Shown here: positions 40,198 through 52,490 of the stretch, piece by piece
Layout: every line of letters starts with the position of its first letter
How positions within the stretch are numbered: position 1 is the stretch's first letter
From: Parus major
Taxonomy: Eukaryota; Chordata; Aves; Passeriformes; Paridae
Assembly (NCBI RefSeq): GCF_001522545.3
Contig: NC_031771.1
Location: forward strand, 31,696,733 to 31,760,732
Length of the DNA stretch: 64,000 bases
Reading direction: 5' to 3'
The notes under the pieces: generated by a model
What the model saw: only the letters and a program-made list of their open reading frames with translations
Told to the model about the DNA's origin: nothing
Databases searched by the model: none
Made by a program: the position numbers and the translations under genes

Positions 40198-40893
40198 GGA
40201 CCCCCAAAAAATACAGCAGCTGCAGAACCAAATTCGTCTGGAGCAAGAAAGTGGACAGTGGTATCGCCACCAGCAGCAATCTGATCATCAGCAGCACCCT
40301 CCCTCTTCTCCTTCCTTTCCTCCTCCCCCCTCCTTCCAGGAGCTTGAGTCCAGCCAGTCTGCCACCTCTCCTGTGCCAATGAGTATTCTTAACTCTCATA
40401 CTTCCCCAACCATGCAATCTTCCAGTTCCTTCAACTACGCTCGGCCTAAGCAGTTCATTGCTGCCCAGAACATCAGCCCTGCTTCAGGTTATGTGACTCC
40501 ATCTTCTGGGTCATCTACATCTAGCCTTCCTTCTCCTATGTCTCCAACTGCTTCTCAGAAACAGTTTGGGAGAGTGCCAGTTCCTCCCTTCTCTCAGCAG
40601 TTTGCTCCAGAAGGGGAATATGCCTGGTCTCCATCTTCTCCATCCCCTCCACCCCCACCTCCACCTGTCTTTAGTCCAACAGCAACATATCCAGTGTGTG
40701 ATTCCTTTCCACTTCCACCTCCTCCACCCCCTCCTCTCCCTTCACTTTCTCCACCTTCCCACAGCCTGTCTCCAACTCCAAGATTTCCTAATTCCGGCCA
40801 GTCTCCAGCAGCTTTTCTCAGCTCCATGCTGCCATCCCAGCCACCACCCATTTCTGTCAACGCATTAGGCCTCCCGAAAGGAGTGACGCCTCC
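40198..40893 (+). CDS. PALLD: Palladin exon with proline-rich region; contains the AUG of the short isoform
   Basis: The exon is flanked by a pyrimidine-rich acceptor ending in AG at 40196-40197 and by donor gtaagt at 40894. Base 40198 completes a codon from the previous exon, and the frame starts with GAC at 40199, giving DPQKIQQLQNQIRLEQESGQW. This matches the family's linker before the proline-rich region. An FPPPP motif (40316-40330), the type bound by Ena/VASP EVH1 domains, follows. The AUG at 40379-40381 aligns with the start of mammalian 90 kDa palladin (MSxLxSxxxPxMQSSxSFNYARPKQ). Counting from it, the exon codes residues 1-172: conserved SFNYARPKQFIAAQN at 17-31, Ser/Thr-Pro-rich stretch at 33-57, Pro runs at 90-96 and 113-119, and a conserved tail NALGLPKGVTP. 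The Kozak context is weak (C at -3, A at +4). No other ATG lies between 40198 and 40379. Low-complexity proline sequence fits profilin/SH3/EVH1 binding. Confidence 0.95.
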
Positions 40894-42545
40894 GTAAGTA
40901 TCAGCTGATGAGCTCCTTGATGTGCTGAAGATTGTAATGAAGATTATTGCACTTGCTTCATTTATAATTTTCTAGGGTCCTTCGCTGTTAGCTTTTATCT
41001 GAGAGGGAGAGATGTATGAATAAATTGCAAATGCTTCTGTGCTAGACCTGTGAGATAGTTTTTTAACCCTCAGAAAAGTGAGATTCTGAAAGAGTCCTAC
41101 AGTAGGAACACAAAAGATGAGAAGCTGAAGCTTTGAACTGGAGGTTAAGGAAATATGAAAGCAGCAGCAAAATGCTCTGCAGGCCCAGGACAGTGTAAGG
41201 AGATCCAAGAAAACCTTTCTCATGGCCCAGTTCTTTTAAAGTCACATATTCAGTGATATTTGCAGTTTGTGTTCCCATTACATCTCCAGGTAAAAAAATA
41301 CCAAGTTAAGAGAGTACATTTAAGAAGTCCCTATAGCTTTGTGATACTGAAAATACAAGGTAGTAAAGTATACATCTGATAACAAAGTGGTCTAGGCTTT
41401 GGCTAGAGATTCTGTTCTGAGGAAGTTTGAAAAAGTGTTTAGGGAGGGATTTAGAATAGCAGTGCGTAAAAACAAACAGAATCCCTATCCCTAACAACTC
41501 TGCACACTAATTTTCCCCTTTTGTCTTCTCTAAAGGCCAAAATAGTATTTTGGAGCATCAGCTCCTGTCATAGATCAGTTTGTCTTTCCACTGGCACTAG
41601 ATGCTCATTCCATCCTTAGAGAACAAAGAGACATGCTAAAGAACAAAAATGAGAATAGCTGTATCCAAGGCTTATTTATAACTTTGTCCAGAAGTTTGTC
41701 TAAACATATCTACAGTATCTAGGTGACTTGCTCAGCTACATACTGTTGCAGTGGGAACTTCTGTTATTTCAGTCCAAGATATGAAAAGAAAGAGAAGGAA
41801 GAAAGAGGACAGATATCAAAGTAATAAGTCATGTATATGCTTTAGAAAGCATTTCTTTATCTTGATTTGTGTCACAGCTCATTATGGAGTCTGGCCACAA
41901 AACTTTTTTAGGAGAAAAATTTAAAAATGGAGCAGTTTGCCCTTGCAGTCATAATAGTTGTGATTTTCTGTCTTACTGTGTCCTTTGCACTGGCTGAGTT
42001 TCACTATTGATACCGAGTACTGAAAATTGAATGATTAATCTACTGACAGCTTGTAAGCACAGCCCACTGAAGCTTGCTGTTACCCTTGATTTTCCAAGAA
42101 AAGGCTCTAGTCCAGCTATACAGTTCTGACAAGAAGTGGATTCTTTTTTGAGTTCAACTCTGTGTGCTGTGAGGATAATAGCAGCAACTTGAGCCTCAGT
42201 TGTGTCCCTCTTTCTCTGTTATGTGCTTATGGATACATGTTCTGAGTTGAAGCATTAGCTGTGTTCTTCCTCATTCCCTTTGATCTTTGGACAGAGAAAC
42301 AACTCTGCAAAGATTCTTCCCCTTTCCCCATGCCCCTCACTTCCCCAAGCGCAGCAGCCAGTCTGGGTATGCACATGATGGTGTGTCTATCCATATTCCT
42401 CCCTCCCCCACCCCGACAAGGCAGCAACCTCGGGATCTGAGCTGGGGATGAGGTAGTTGGCTGTTTTTCTGCATTCCCTCAGGAAATAAAGTCCAGATGG
42501 GAGCGGGATTGTGTTAACTATACTGAATGTACGTATGTATAATTT

Positions 42546-42590
42546 ATGTGTGTGTATATATATATGTGTGTGTGTGTATATATATACACA
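42546..42590. repeat. Compound (TG)n/(TA)n microsatellite
   Basis: TG and TA dinucleotide blocks alternate over about 45 bp. The stretch is likely length-variable. Confidence 0.9.
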
Positions 42591-43284
42591 GTGAGCATTT
42601 GTCATCTGAATTGTAACATTAAAACATGGTAAAATATGTACTGTGTGATGCAGAAAAGCCATAATCTATTGTTATGTATCTTTGATGCCAATTTTTCCCT
42701 GGCTTCTCCTTTTTCATGTTACTGTGTAGGTTAATGTCTGGTGCATCTTGCTGAGTAAATCACTCTGTTTCCCATAATTCTCATACCGCTCCTGAGCCTC
42801 CATTTTCCCCTCAGCTTTAGGTCTCTTCTGTTTTGTGCTATAGACTGTTATTTTTTTGGACCCTTTCACTTTTTGCTTCTTTTGCTCCATCCTCAAAAGT
42901 CATCTTCAACACGTTTATCTTTCCAAGACATAGTTTCTGAGCTTCACACAGTATTTCATAACTTCAGCCTGTAGTCTCACCGTTTTGCCATGATCTCCAA
43001 GATCTATGAAAATGATACTGTTTCCTGACAGTGTGCTTTACAGACTGGGTGCAAGGAATAAATTGCAGCATTCAGAATTTTGCTCAGCAGCTGAAATCCT
43101 AGTCAAGCCATTTCTCTTCAAAGACTTTGTCTTGCTAAATCTTGGCACAACTGCAGATAGGCTTCTCAAAAGCAAACTTGGTAGGCATTATTTTTTTCAG
43201 TTTTGTGTTATGATAGAAACAGAGTAAAGGTAAAGTAATAAACATTGCAGGTGGAGGCAGTATTTTTTGGAAATGGTCAAAGGC

Positions 43285-45712
43285 AGGTCAAAAATCATGG
43301 GAGTCTGCTATAGACCTCCTATCCAGAACGGTGATGCTGATGAGTTATTCTTTAAGGAACTAAGGGACATCTGTAAGTTAACCACTCTTGTCCTTACAGG
43401 GGACTTCAGCTTGGCAAATGTTAACTGGGATACCATACAGCTAATACAAGCAGGTCCAGAAGGTTCCCAAACGCCTGGATGATCACTACATGGTGTAGAC
43501 ACTAAGGGAACCAACTGAGTAAGATGCCCTCTGTGATCTGCTCCTCATTAACAGAGAGGATCTCATGACTGAAGCGGAAATTGGTGGTTGTCTTGGCTGC
43601 AAGCCACCATGAAGCAATTGGATTTAAAACATCAGTCTGCTTAGGAAACTAATGAGTAAGGTCTCCTGGGAAAATGTTTTTGATGCTGCTAAGATCCATC
43701 AATGCTGGTGACTTTTTAAGCACCGTGTCCTAAGGGCACAGGAGCAGGCAATGCCAAAATGTTGGAAAAGCAGGTGAGGCAGAAAGCCAACTTGGCTCGG
43801 CAGGGATTTTCTTCTAGAGGTAAGGCAAAAAAAAAAAGTAAATGTTCGACCAGCAGAAGCAAGGTTAGGTGACATGGGGGGTCATCAGAGATGCTGCTTG
43901 CCTCCATGGGGAGAAAATTAGAGTTAGCTCCAAAGCTCAATTAGAGTTGAAGCCAGACAGTACTGTGTAGCACAATAAAAAGGACTTTTAAAAATATTCT
44001 AGTAGCAAAAGGCAGTCCAGAAACAGCAGTGACATGTTAAATTATGAGTGTGTTCACCATATGAACAGGATTATAGGCAAGGCAGAGGTGGTTAATGCTC
44101 TCTTTAGTCTTCAGCACCAGTCAGGGACTAGGTGGGTCCCAGTGCCCTGAGCTGAAGGATGAGAATTCTGAGAATTATAAACTCAGAGTCAACTCTGAAC
44201 TTGTGAGGGAATCACTGTTCCAGCTGGATCCCTGTAAGTCTACAGGGCCTGATGGGATTCATCCAAGAATGCTGAAAGAGCTGGGTGATGTCATTGCAAG
44301 ACTACTCTCAATGACTTTTTGAACTGTTTTGGGAATCTGAAGAGGTCCCACTTGACTGGATGCTGGCTAATGTTGTCCCAGTGTTCAAGAACAGCAGGAA
44401 GGAAACTACCCTACCAGTCTCATTTCACTGCCTGGTAGAATTATGGAGAAGATTAGTTTTGGAGTTATTCAAAAGTACCTGAAGGATAATGCAGTCATTG
44501 GCCAAAATGGCTTCATCAGGGGAAAGTCCTGTTTAATTAGCTTAATTTCCATTTATGACAAGGTAACGCACCTAACTGAGAAAAGGAAGCCTGTTCATGT
44601 AATCTCTTTGGACTTTGATTGGGCTTTCAATACTGTCTTTAACGGTGTCCTACTGGACAAGATGTCCAGCATTCAGCTGGATCAACACATCATATGATGG
44701 GCACACAAAGCACTCACAGGTCAGGCACAAAGAATTCCAGGGTTACATCAGGCTGGCACACATGCCTGATGTAGTCTGCATGGTTCCACTGTAGGACCAG
44801 TGCTCTTCAAGGTCCTCATAAGTCATTACTTGGACCCAGAACTCAAAGGAATACTAAGGAAGTTTGCTGGTGATACTATACTGAGGGGAACTGTCACTAC
44901 CTCGAGGGCAAAGAGGCCTTGACAAATAGGAGGGTTGAGCAATCACCAACTATATGAAGTTTAATGAAGATAAGTGCTAGATTTTGCACTTGGGACAGGG
45001 CAACCCTGGATATACAAGAGGACTGGAGGATGAGAGGCTTGAGAGCAGCCATTTGGTAAGGGACCTGGGGGTCCTGACTGATAGAAAGTTTTGAATTACT
45101 GTACCCTGCCAGCCAGGCGGGCCAACCATGCCCTGGGGTGCATCAGGCACAGCATCACCAACCAGGCGAGGGAGGGAATTGTCCCACTCTGCTCTGCATT
45201 CAGGTGGTCTTGCCTCAAGTCTTGTGTGCAGTTTTGGACACCACAATACAAAAAAGAAAATAAGCCATTACAGAGAGTCAAGAGGAGCCCCCTTGAAGGG
45301 CTTTGAGGGGACGCTGTATGAGGAGCAGCTGAGGTCACTTGGCCTGCTCAGCCCAGAGAGGTGACTTAGGGGAGAGCTCATTGCAGTCTGCAGTTTCCTT
45401 ATGAGGGGAAGAGGAGGGCCAGGCACTGATCTCTCTGGCGACCAGTGGGAATGGACCAAAGGGAATGGCCTCATGCTGTGTTCAGGGCAGGTTTAGGTTG
45501 GATACTAGGACATGGGTCTACACCCAGAGGGTGGTTGGACACTGGAATAGGCTCCCCAGGGAAGTGGTCACAAGCCTGACAGAGCTCAAGGAATGTTTGG
45601 ACAGTGCTCTCATGCAGACGGTGTAAGACCTGGAGTGTGCTGTGTGGGGCCAGGAGTCAGCTTCAGTTTTTCTTGTGGGTCCCTTCCAACTCAAGATATT
45701 CTATGATTCTGT
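43285..45712 (+). mobile_element. Long CR1 LINE remnant (endonuclease, reverse transcriptase and 3' end), sense to the gene
   Basis: Frames read in order: GVCYRPPIQNGDADELFFKE with GDFS (43285-43482; part of the APE-type endonuclease), STGPDGIHPRMLKELGDVIA (from 44236; reverse transcriptase), GKSCLISLISIYDKVTHL and VISLDFDWAFNTV (44443-44697), KFAGDT (44860-44877, the catalytic FADD box), then GCIRHSI...CVQFWTPQYKKENK (45091-45306). The 3' tail with ctatgattctgt ends at about 45712. There are many stops and frameshifts, and two key active-site residues have changed (GDFN to GDFS; FADD to FAGD). It is 5'-truncated, lacking the start of ORF2 and ORF1. Its length is far above that of the usual bird CR1 copy, which is a few hundred bases. 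Confidence 0.9.
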
Positions 45713-48700
45713 AAAAACATTTCTAGCCCTCTCTTCAATTCCTGTATTCTGTGGACTCATGAACAGTAAATACCATGCTAATGTTTCAACATTTTCCTTG
45801 GTTTTGAACCCTGAGATTCTGTGGAAGTGACCACATTGGCTAAACCAGTTTGAACCAATGAATATTCTTTCCAGTTAAATTTGGATAGATTTGGGAACAT
45901 TGCACTGGGAATTGTTAATTTGTTTGGAATGGAGTTTGTTGTGATTCAGTTGTTTAGGATTTTTTTTTTTACTGCATGTGGTCTTACAGTCTTGTGTGTA
46001 TTATGGGAATACTTATTTGTGAATTTACTACATTTTACTTGGATATCTGAAACAACAGAAGGCTTTGTGTCATTAATACCTACTAATTCATATTTAAATA
46101 TTTTAAGCATTTATTTGCAACAATATGGTGAATGATTCCCTTGAATGAATTATATCTCCATTTTCCAGTAAGCTCTAGACACTTGGTAGTGCCCAGCATT
46201 TTCAAGCTGTGGCTGTGGTGGTGTTAGCTGAACAAGCTTTGAGAATAACCTTTTTTATTATTGCAGTCGATTTGGTAGACTTTGTGTCTTTCTAGAGCAT
46301 TGTGTTGTGAAGCAGAAGAGAAGTGCTGGTGTAACTGCATAGCTAATTAAGTATTTAGGGGAATTATGAGCACTTGTTAGTAATTTCTGAGGTAAAACTT
46401 GGCTGGAGTAAGTTTGTTGAATACCATTCTTAAAAATCTTAGTTCTTTCCTTCTTTACCTAAAGAAAACCAGGGTGGGTGGGTCTGTTGTATTTAGATTA
46501 GCTTTTGGTTGCAAAAGACTTTGAGAGAACAGATTTAATGTGACAGAAACATACAGTTGAGGGGAGTTAATTCACAGTTAAGTTTCTAGAAACTGTTCTT
46601 CATTGTTCCTAGAAAAAAACTCAACAAGTTACATGTGAAGGAAATAAGCATACCTAAAGGTTCTAGCCAAGCACATATATTTTTTGTTTACATGGGCATT
46701 CGTGAAAGCACAAATAATCTCATGAGAAGGTTTTGGTGACTGTTTAGTGAATATTTGATCTTAAAAAGTATAAAACCTGCCACTAAAGGGTGTGGAATTA
46801 TCCAGCCTGGAGAAATGGAATTTCTTTCTAAGTATGGAAAATATATATTGTCACTTATACATATATCCTTTTGAAGGGAACTTTAAAAATTAATGATTTT
46901 TCTTAAAGCAGACTTTTTCTTAAAGTAGATATCTTCAGTAATACTACCTTAGTTAAAAACAGAAAAAAATCTGACTGTACACAATTGGTGAAATAACATG
47001 AATATTGATTTACTACTTTCTGAAAAAGGATGGAAAATGGAAAGGAAAGGAAAGCATTATTTGAATGCAAGATTGTCCAAATTACCTTGTGCAAGGTAAT
47101 TAAATAAGCTGCTTTTGTCATTCTACACAATATTTAACTGCTGTCTCAGTGACCTTTAGAACATTAAATCCAAACCATAAAGGAGATTACGGGGGAATAA
47201 TGAGAAAAGCAGTATCAGAAAGAGATTGCACTTTCCTCCCCTTTTAATCAGAGCTGCTGGTCTGTTCTTGCAGCTATATACTGTGACTTGTCCATTGCAT
47301 TCTGTCTCAATGGAATTGAAATAAATATTTTAGTAATCATCATGTTCCTTTAGTCAACTGGCAATGATGGTAACCACTCTGAGGAAAAAATACACTTCTC
47401 TATCTTTTTATCTTAAAGCCTTCAACACTCTCCCAGCACAAATGCCAGCTTTCATTTTAGAGTAAGCTGCATTTCTGTCCTATGTAGATGGGACTTATAC
47501 TTTTCCTGTTTCTGTAAGTTATGCCTGTAACAACTGTAAAAAATGGATGCTATCTACAGTATGATTGATGTGAAAATTGTGATATGTAGGAGGAAGTACC
47601 TTGATTAAGAGCTCCAACATCAAACTGAGAAGACAAGTCAGGGTGTTTCTTTGCTTCTGAAAGACTTCATCTCTCTTTGCTACCTATTCAGTCATACCTG
47701 GACGTATTTCCAGGTAATATATCAGGAAAATATATCTAAAGACAATTATTGCTGTAACTGGAAAAAAATCCAGAAAATATCAGGGTTTGCATTCATTCTC
47801 AACCTCCAATTTTCTTAAGCTATTGCTCCTGTCCATTAAACCATTTTTGCTTAAATTTTCTTGAAAATTTTCTTTTTCCATAGCTTGGATACTACTTGTG
47901 GCAACACATGAAGGATTTAGCTGTGGTATTAGATCAATTCTTGTTGGTTGTGTTAAGAAACAGTTTGTACTGGGGGCTTTGTTTTTGCACTGTTTTCACA
48001 CCTTTTGACTAGGCATGTGCACATGATTATCAAAAAATACTATACCAGCTTTTCTGAAATATGATGAATGCATGTTTGTTCCATTTGAACTTAGAAATCC
48101 AGATTGTGCCCCAGCTCTAATCAATTAAAGCTGTGCAAAAATAGAGATCAAGGATGTAATATGGAGACACATAGACATAAGCCAAAATAACAGTATCCTG
48201 ACAATCATTGCATCTGGAAGTATTAATTTTCAAGGTATTTTTATCCAGTTCTTTTTCAAAATGGTATTTGGAGATACTTAAGAATATTGAAGGTGGCAGT
48301 GAACTTAACTAAGAGAATTAGTAAATGTATTTCATTATTGAGAAGATAGAGAGGCTGTTCACAGCATGGCTTTGATACTTGTTTTGGTCTGCAGGTTTTT
48401 CTTTTCAGAGGACTGAATTTTGTAACTTAATTTTAAACAATCTGAATGCCACAAAAACATCTGTGAATGTGAAAGCCAGGTACTGTGCTTGATAGTTGCA
48501 GAGACCTTAACCAGTAGCACCACATCAACTGGAAATGGGTTAATATTTTGGATATAGTACCTTTTCCCCATCCAGTGTAGCTTTTTCTTCAAATGCTTCT
48601 CGCAGTTACCTGTTCTTCCAAAGATTTCAGGACTATGAGGATTGTGCCAGCCTTTTCTACATTCAGGAGCAGTTGGTGCTTTAGTTATTTCTTCTTGAAC

Positions 48701-50405
48701 ATCAGTTCTAGCATACTGCTGGTAACAATCGGAAATTCTGATAAGATTACAGATTACAAAATAGTCATTTGATTTTTAATTTGATATCGAAACATATGCA
48801 CATCCTTGGAAAGGCGAATAGCACTTACGTAGCTATGGTAACCAGTGCAGCATGTGGCAGAGAGATAGCTTGCTCAGTAGGGGAAGGAACTGAACAAGGG
48901 AATGAAAAAGTAGTTATTCTTCTTTTCATGGGTAAAAATGTCCTTTAAAATATAAGCTTTAGAGAAAAAAAAAATTGGTGATAGTCATGCACTTTGTAGG
49001 TGAGTTGTACTCTTCATTATCTAATCATTAAGAGGGATCAAACATATTCAAAAATATATATTATTCATGTCAGTCTTAACCCTATTCAATGCTGAGATAT
49101 GTTTTATTTTCTTCAACTACAGTTTCAGAACATTGGGTGGTAGAAATAATTGAACTGTTGAACTGTTGAATGAATTGTTACATTTGTTCCATTTGCTGGA
49201 AGTCATCTGTAGTCAGTTCTGTTCCTCAGGCATTCCCTTAATTCAGATGCATGTAACATCACATTATTGGACACAGCTGAAGCTCCTGGTTTCCACAGCA
49301 TGTATGACAAGATCAGACAAAACCCATTTTAGTATGCAGCTGCAGCTTCAAAGTTTGTGACCTGATACAGTTCTTGTGGTAACTTTGTTTTTACAGTAAG
49401 TGAAAAATGTGTGAAGTGAGCAGGAATTAGCTGTATTTTTGGAAGGCTTTAGTTAAAAAGGAAAAAAAAAATCAAGTTACTGTTCATTACCTCAGTACCA
49501 GAGAATTAATTTGGATTTCTGTGAAACCAAGCCATATTGGCTGCAAACAGGAATTTGTTCTTGGAAGGATAACAACAGCCAGCCTGTTGCCCTTGTTTAC
49601 ACTGTAAAAGGTACATAGGAAAAGAGGGAATTGCATCCAGCATGCACTCCATGTAATTAAAACATGAAAAGTACTGCTGGTTTGGCCTTCTTTCTAAACA
49701 AATGTCAGGGCAAATATTCAAAACTAAGGAGAGCCAAGCCAAGGCTGCAAAAAACTTTGCTGTCAAAAATCCCTGTGAGAATTAAGATGACAATTTTGGC
49801 AGTTTCATTACACCCTTTCTGACCAGAAGAATTCAGACAATTGTGTTTTTATCTGTATCTGGATTCAGGCCCCCACTGACTTAGGTGATGTGTATTTCAG
49901 AGGTGCTTAAAACATATGAGTTGCAGCCTGCTTCTCAAGGCTGTAAGTTTCTCTGCACATTTGTGGTGGTTGTGTGCTTGAGACTGATGCTGTCAATAAC
50001 CTGAAATATGCTTTCTCCTGCTACCTTAATGTAGTAAATCTGAAATCTGCATTGGGCAAAGAATGAACATACAAATACATAAATGAATTGACAGATTTTA
50101 TTTTTTTTCAATATTATCCCCGAGAGAAGACACAAAGAAAGCTCATGCGTCACTAAGGACACAAATCTTTGGAGCTAAATGCATCCAGATAAGGGCATGT
50201 AAGGATGGTGGAAAATATTTGCAAAAGCAGCTGAAGAAAGTTTGCTGCCAGGCTGTCTTGCCATGTAAACCATTACTCAGGCTGAAAGGATCTGTGCTTT
50301 GGAAGATAGATTTACTAAAGTCGTCCTATTTGTTATCATTGCTTTGTAGACATTTTAAAATTCATCCCAAGAATGTATGTCTGAAGAGTTAACTTGCTGT
50401 GGGGA

Positions 50406-50446
50406 TATGTATGTATGTACGTGTGTCTATATATATATATACATAT
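50406..50446. repeat. Compound (TATG)n/(TA)n microsatellite
   Basis: TATG units are followed by GTGTGT and then a TA run. The stretch is likely length-variable. Confidence 0.88.
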
Positions 50447-51036
50447 TTGAAGTGTATATATTTAGGGAAAGAGATTCTGAAGAGGGGGTGGAAACAGAGC
50501 ATCTGCAGGAAGAGCTATGTTTCCTTATGCACTACTTTGGGATTTTTTTGTCCCAGTTTAAAACAGTACTGAAAGAGGAGGAGAGAAGCTCTCTAAAGGT
50601 ATTTGAAGAAATTTTGACTGGTGCTCACTTTTATAGTTAAATTTTTGAACCAGCTACTTCCTTGCTTAAATACAAGATAATCTAGTTTTCAGGCAAGTTC
50701 CCTAGACCAGGTCTTGGGTGACACTTGCACACCGACTGTGCAGAGCTCAGGATCATGTTACACAAAACCAGAGATTTGGAAGGTTATTAAGGAGTCTGCC
50801 TTTCCTGTTAAAAGTTACTCAGGGATCCCCAGGCCATTGCTGTCATATTTGCATACCTTGTTCTTAAATAAAATTCCTATGTAGGTTTGCTACATAACTT
50901 GCTCCAGGGTTTAAATGTCACTGCTGTAAGGGTGGAGAAAGGAGAGTTTTACATTGTTCGTGTCTAAGCTAAGCCTGTTCTTCTTCAAGTTACTGTGACT
51001 TACCATCCTCAATGGACATGAAGAATGATTAAATTC

Positions 51037-51076
51037 CAGCTATTTTCTGATGTCAGCAGCTATTTTCTGATGTCAG
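51037..51076. repeat. Perfect 20-bp tandem duplication
   Basis: Cagctattttctgatgtcag occurs twice, back to back, at 51037-51056 and 51057-51076. Confidence 0.95.
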
Positions 51077-52343
51077 CTCTTGTCTGATTTCTGACATTTC
51101 ATTTGATTTGCCTATCTTCATTCTCCTAATTTCCTAACTAAATAAATAAGAATTTTTGCCTCTATGTGTGTGAGACATAGTTTGTTGCAAAAGCTATACT
51201 TTTAAAATACTTTTGGTTTTCTTGTTCTAAAACTTTCCAGTTTGCTGTATTTTTCTTGAAGTGCAGTGGTAAAACTGGATTCAATGTCTACTAGGAAGGA
51301 AGAAAGGAAAACAGCTCAGTTTCATGTCTTATGCTAACATGCCTTGGCATTATATTTCCTTTCTTCTTGAAATAATAGTGTTATTTTCCAAGTTTATGTA
51401 TGAGAGTATGAGAATCTCATAGATTCTCAACAGATGCTTATGTATTAACCCTAATTTTTCATTAGCATTGCTTTGAGCATTTTCCTGAGTTTTCATCATT
51501 AGAATACCTCTAGACAAATTATGAAGATTATTTTAAGTGACAGTTGTTACCTGCAAATGAATTGAGAAATGTGTTTCTCTATTTTATTTTTCCAATTAAG
51601 GCCAAAATCTTAAGTGCTCAACTTAGTATACAGAGCTCTTTGAAATGCCTTATTGGACTATATTATTTCAGTTTGATAGAAAAATAAATCATTGTTTCTT
51701 TCTGAACAGCTTTTTCAGACTGAATAGCTTTACACAGCCAGATCATAGAAATTTCAGCCAGACTCTATTTCCCTGATTTACTAGGGAACTTACTGCAGCT
51801 CCTGAAGGCTAACTCAGAAGCCATAAACTGAAGTGTATTAAAGCTACTTCTTGTTGCCTATCTGCATGCCCTTCAGCCTGACAGAGAAATAAACATGAGG
51901 TTTGACATGATTCGGTTTTCATTTTATTACTATCCTACATTGTTTAGAAATGGACTGTGATATTGTTTTTCTGTGTTTAGTATGGATGTTGAATTTACCG
52001 ACTTGTAATTCTCTGGGTATTCATTCCTCTGTGAAAAATGTGTGTATTTGCTTAGGGGTTTTTGTTTTCAGAGATAATCAATAATGCTTCAGAAAATCCA
52101 TTACTTGAAATCCACTCCCATGCATGTAGCTCATCCTTCTTTTTTTACACTGTTTTGACTTACTTAGGTAATTATTTCACCTTTACAACCAAAAGAGTCC
52201 CAAGCACAAGCAGGCCTTTTTCTGGTAAAACTCTGTTTATCAGTCCAGGTATGAAACCTAGGAGAATGAGAAATGAAAGCTATTTCTTAATGTTTCACTT
52301 GGAATTTTCAAGGGACGATGCAAGTCTCCATTAAAAGCTGGCA

Positions 52344-52379
52344 CAGCTTCACCTTTGGGTAAAGCCAAAGGTGAAGCTG
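52344..52379. repeat. Perfect 15-bp inverted repeat with 6-nt loop
   Basis: The left arm CAGCTTCACCTTTGG (52344-52358) is exactly complementary to CCAAAGGTGAAGCTG (52365-52379). The loop is GTAAAG. In the palladin pre-mRNA this would form a stable short hairpin. Confidence 0.9.
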
Positions 52380-52410
52380 AACTTGAAATTTGCCGCCTTG
52401 AAGTTGGCTG

Positions 52411-52490
52411 ATTTTTGGGTTGGGTTTGGTTTTGCGTTATTTTTGTTTTGTTTTGTTGTTATTTGTTTGGAGTTTTTAATTTTTGGGGCG
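52411..52490. repeat. T/G-rich low-complexity tract
   Basis: Runs of TTTTG and TTGGG units over about 80 bp. It starts about 30 bp after the inverted repeat at 52344-52379. Confidence 0.8.

Noticed and set aside
40179..40417. Antisense open frames over the proline-rich exon, and 40566-40868 in another frame
   Set aside because: Shadows of the real palladin exon caused by its low-complexity proline codons.
44977..45474. Several open frames on both strands
   Set aside because: All lie inside the CR1 element; the real signal is its decayed ORF2 and 3' end on +.
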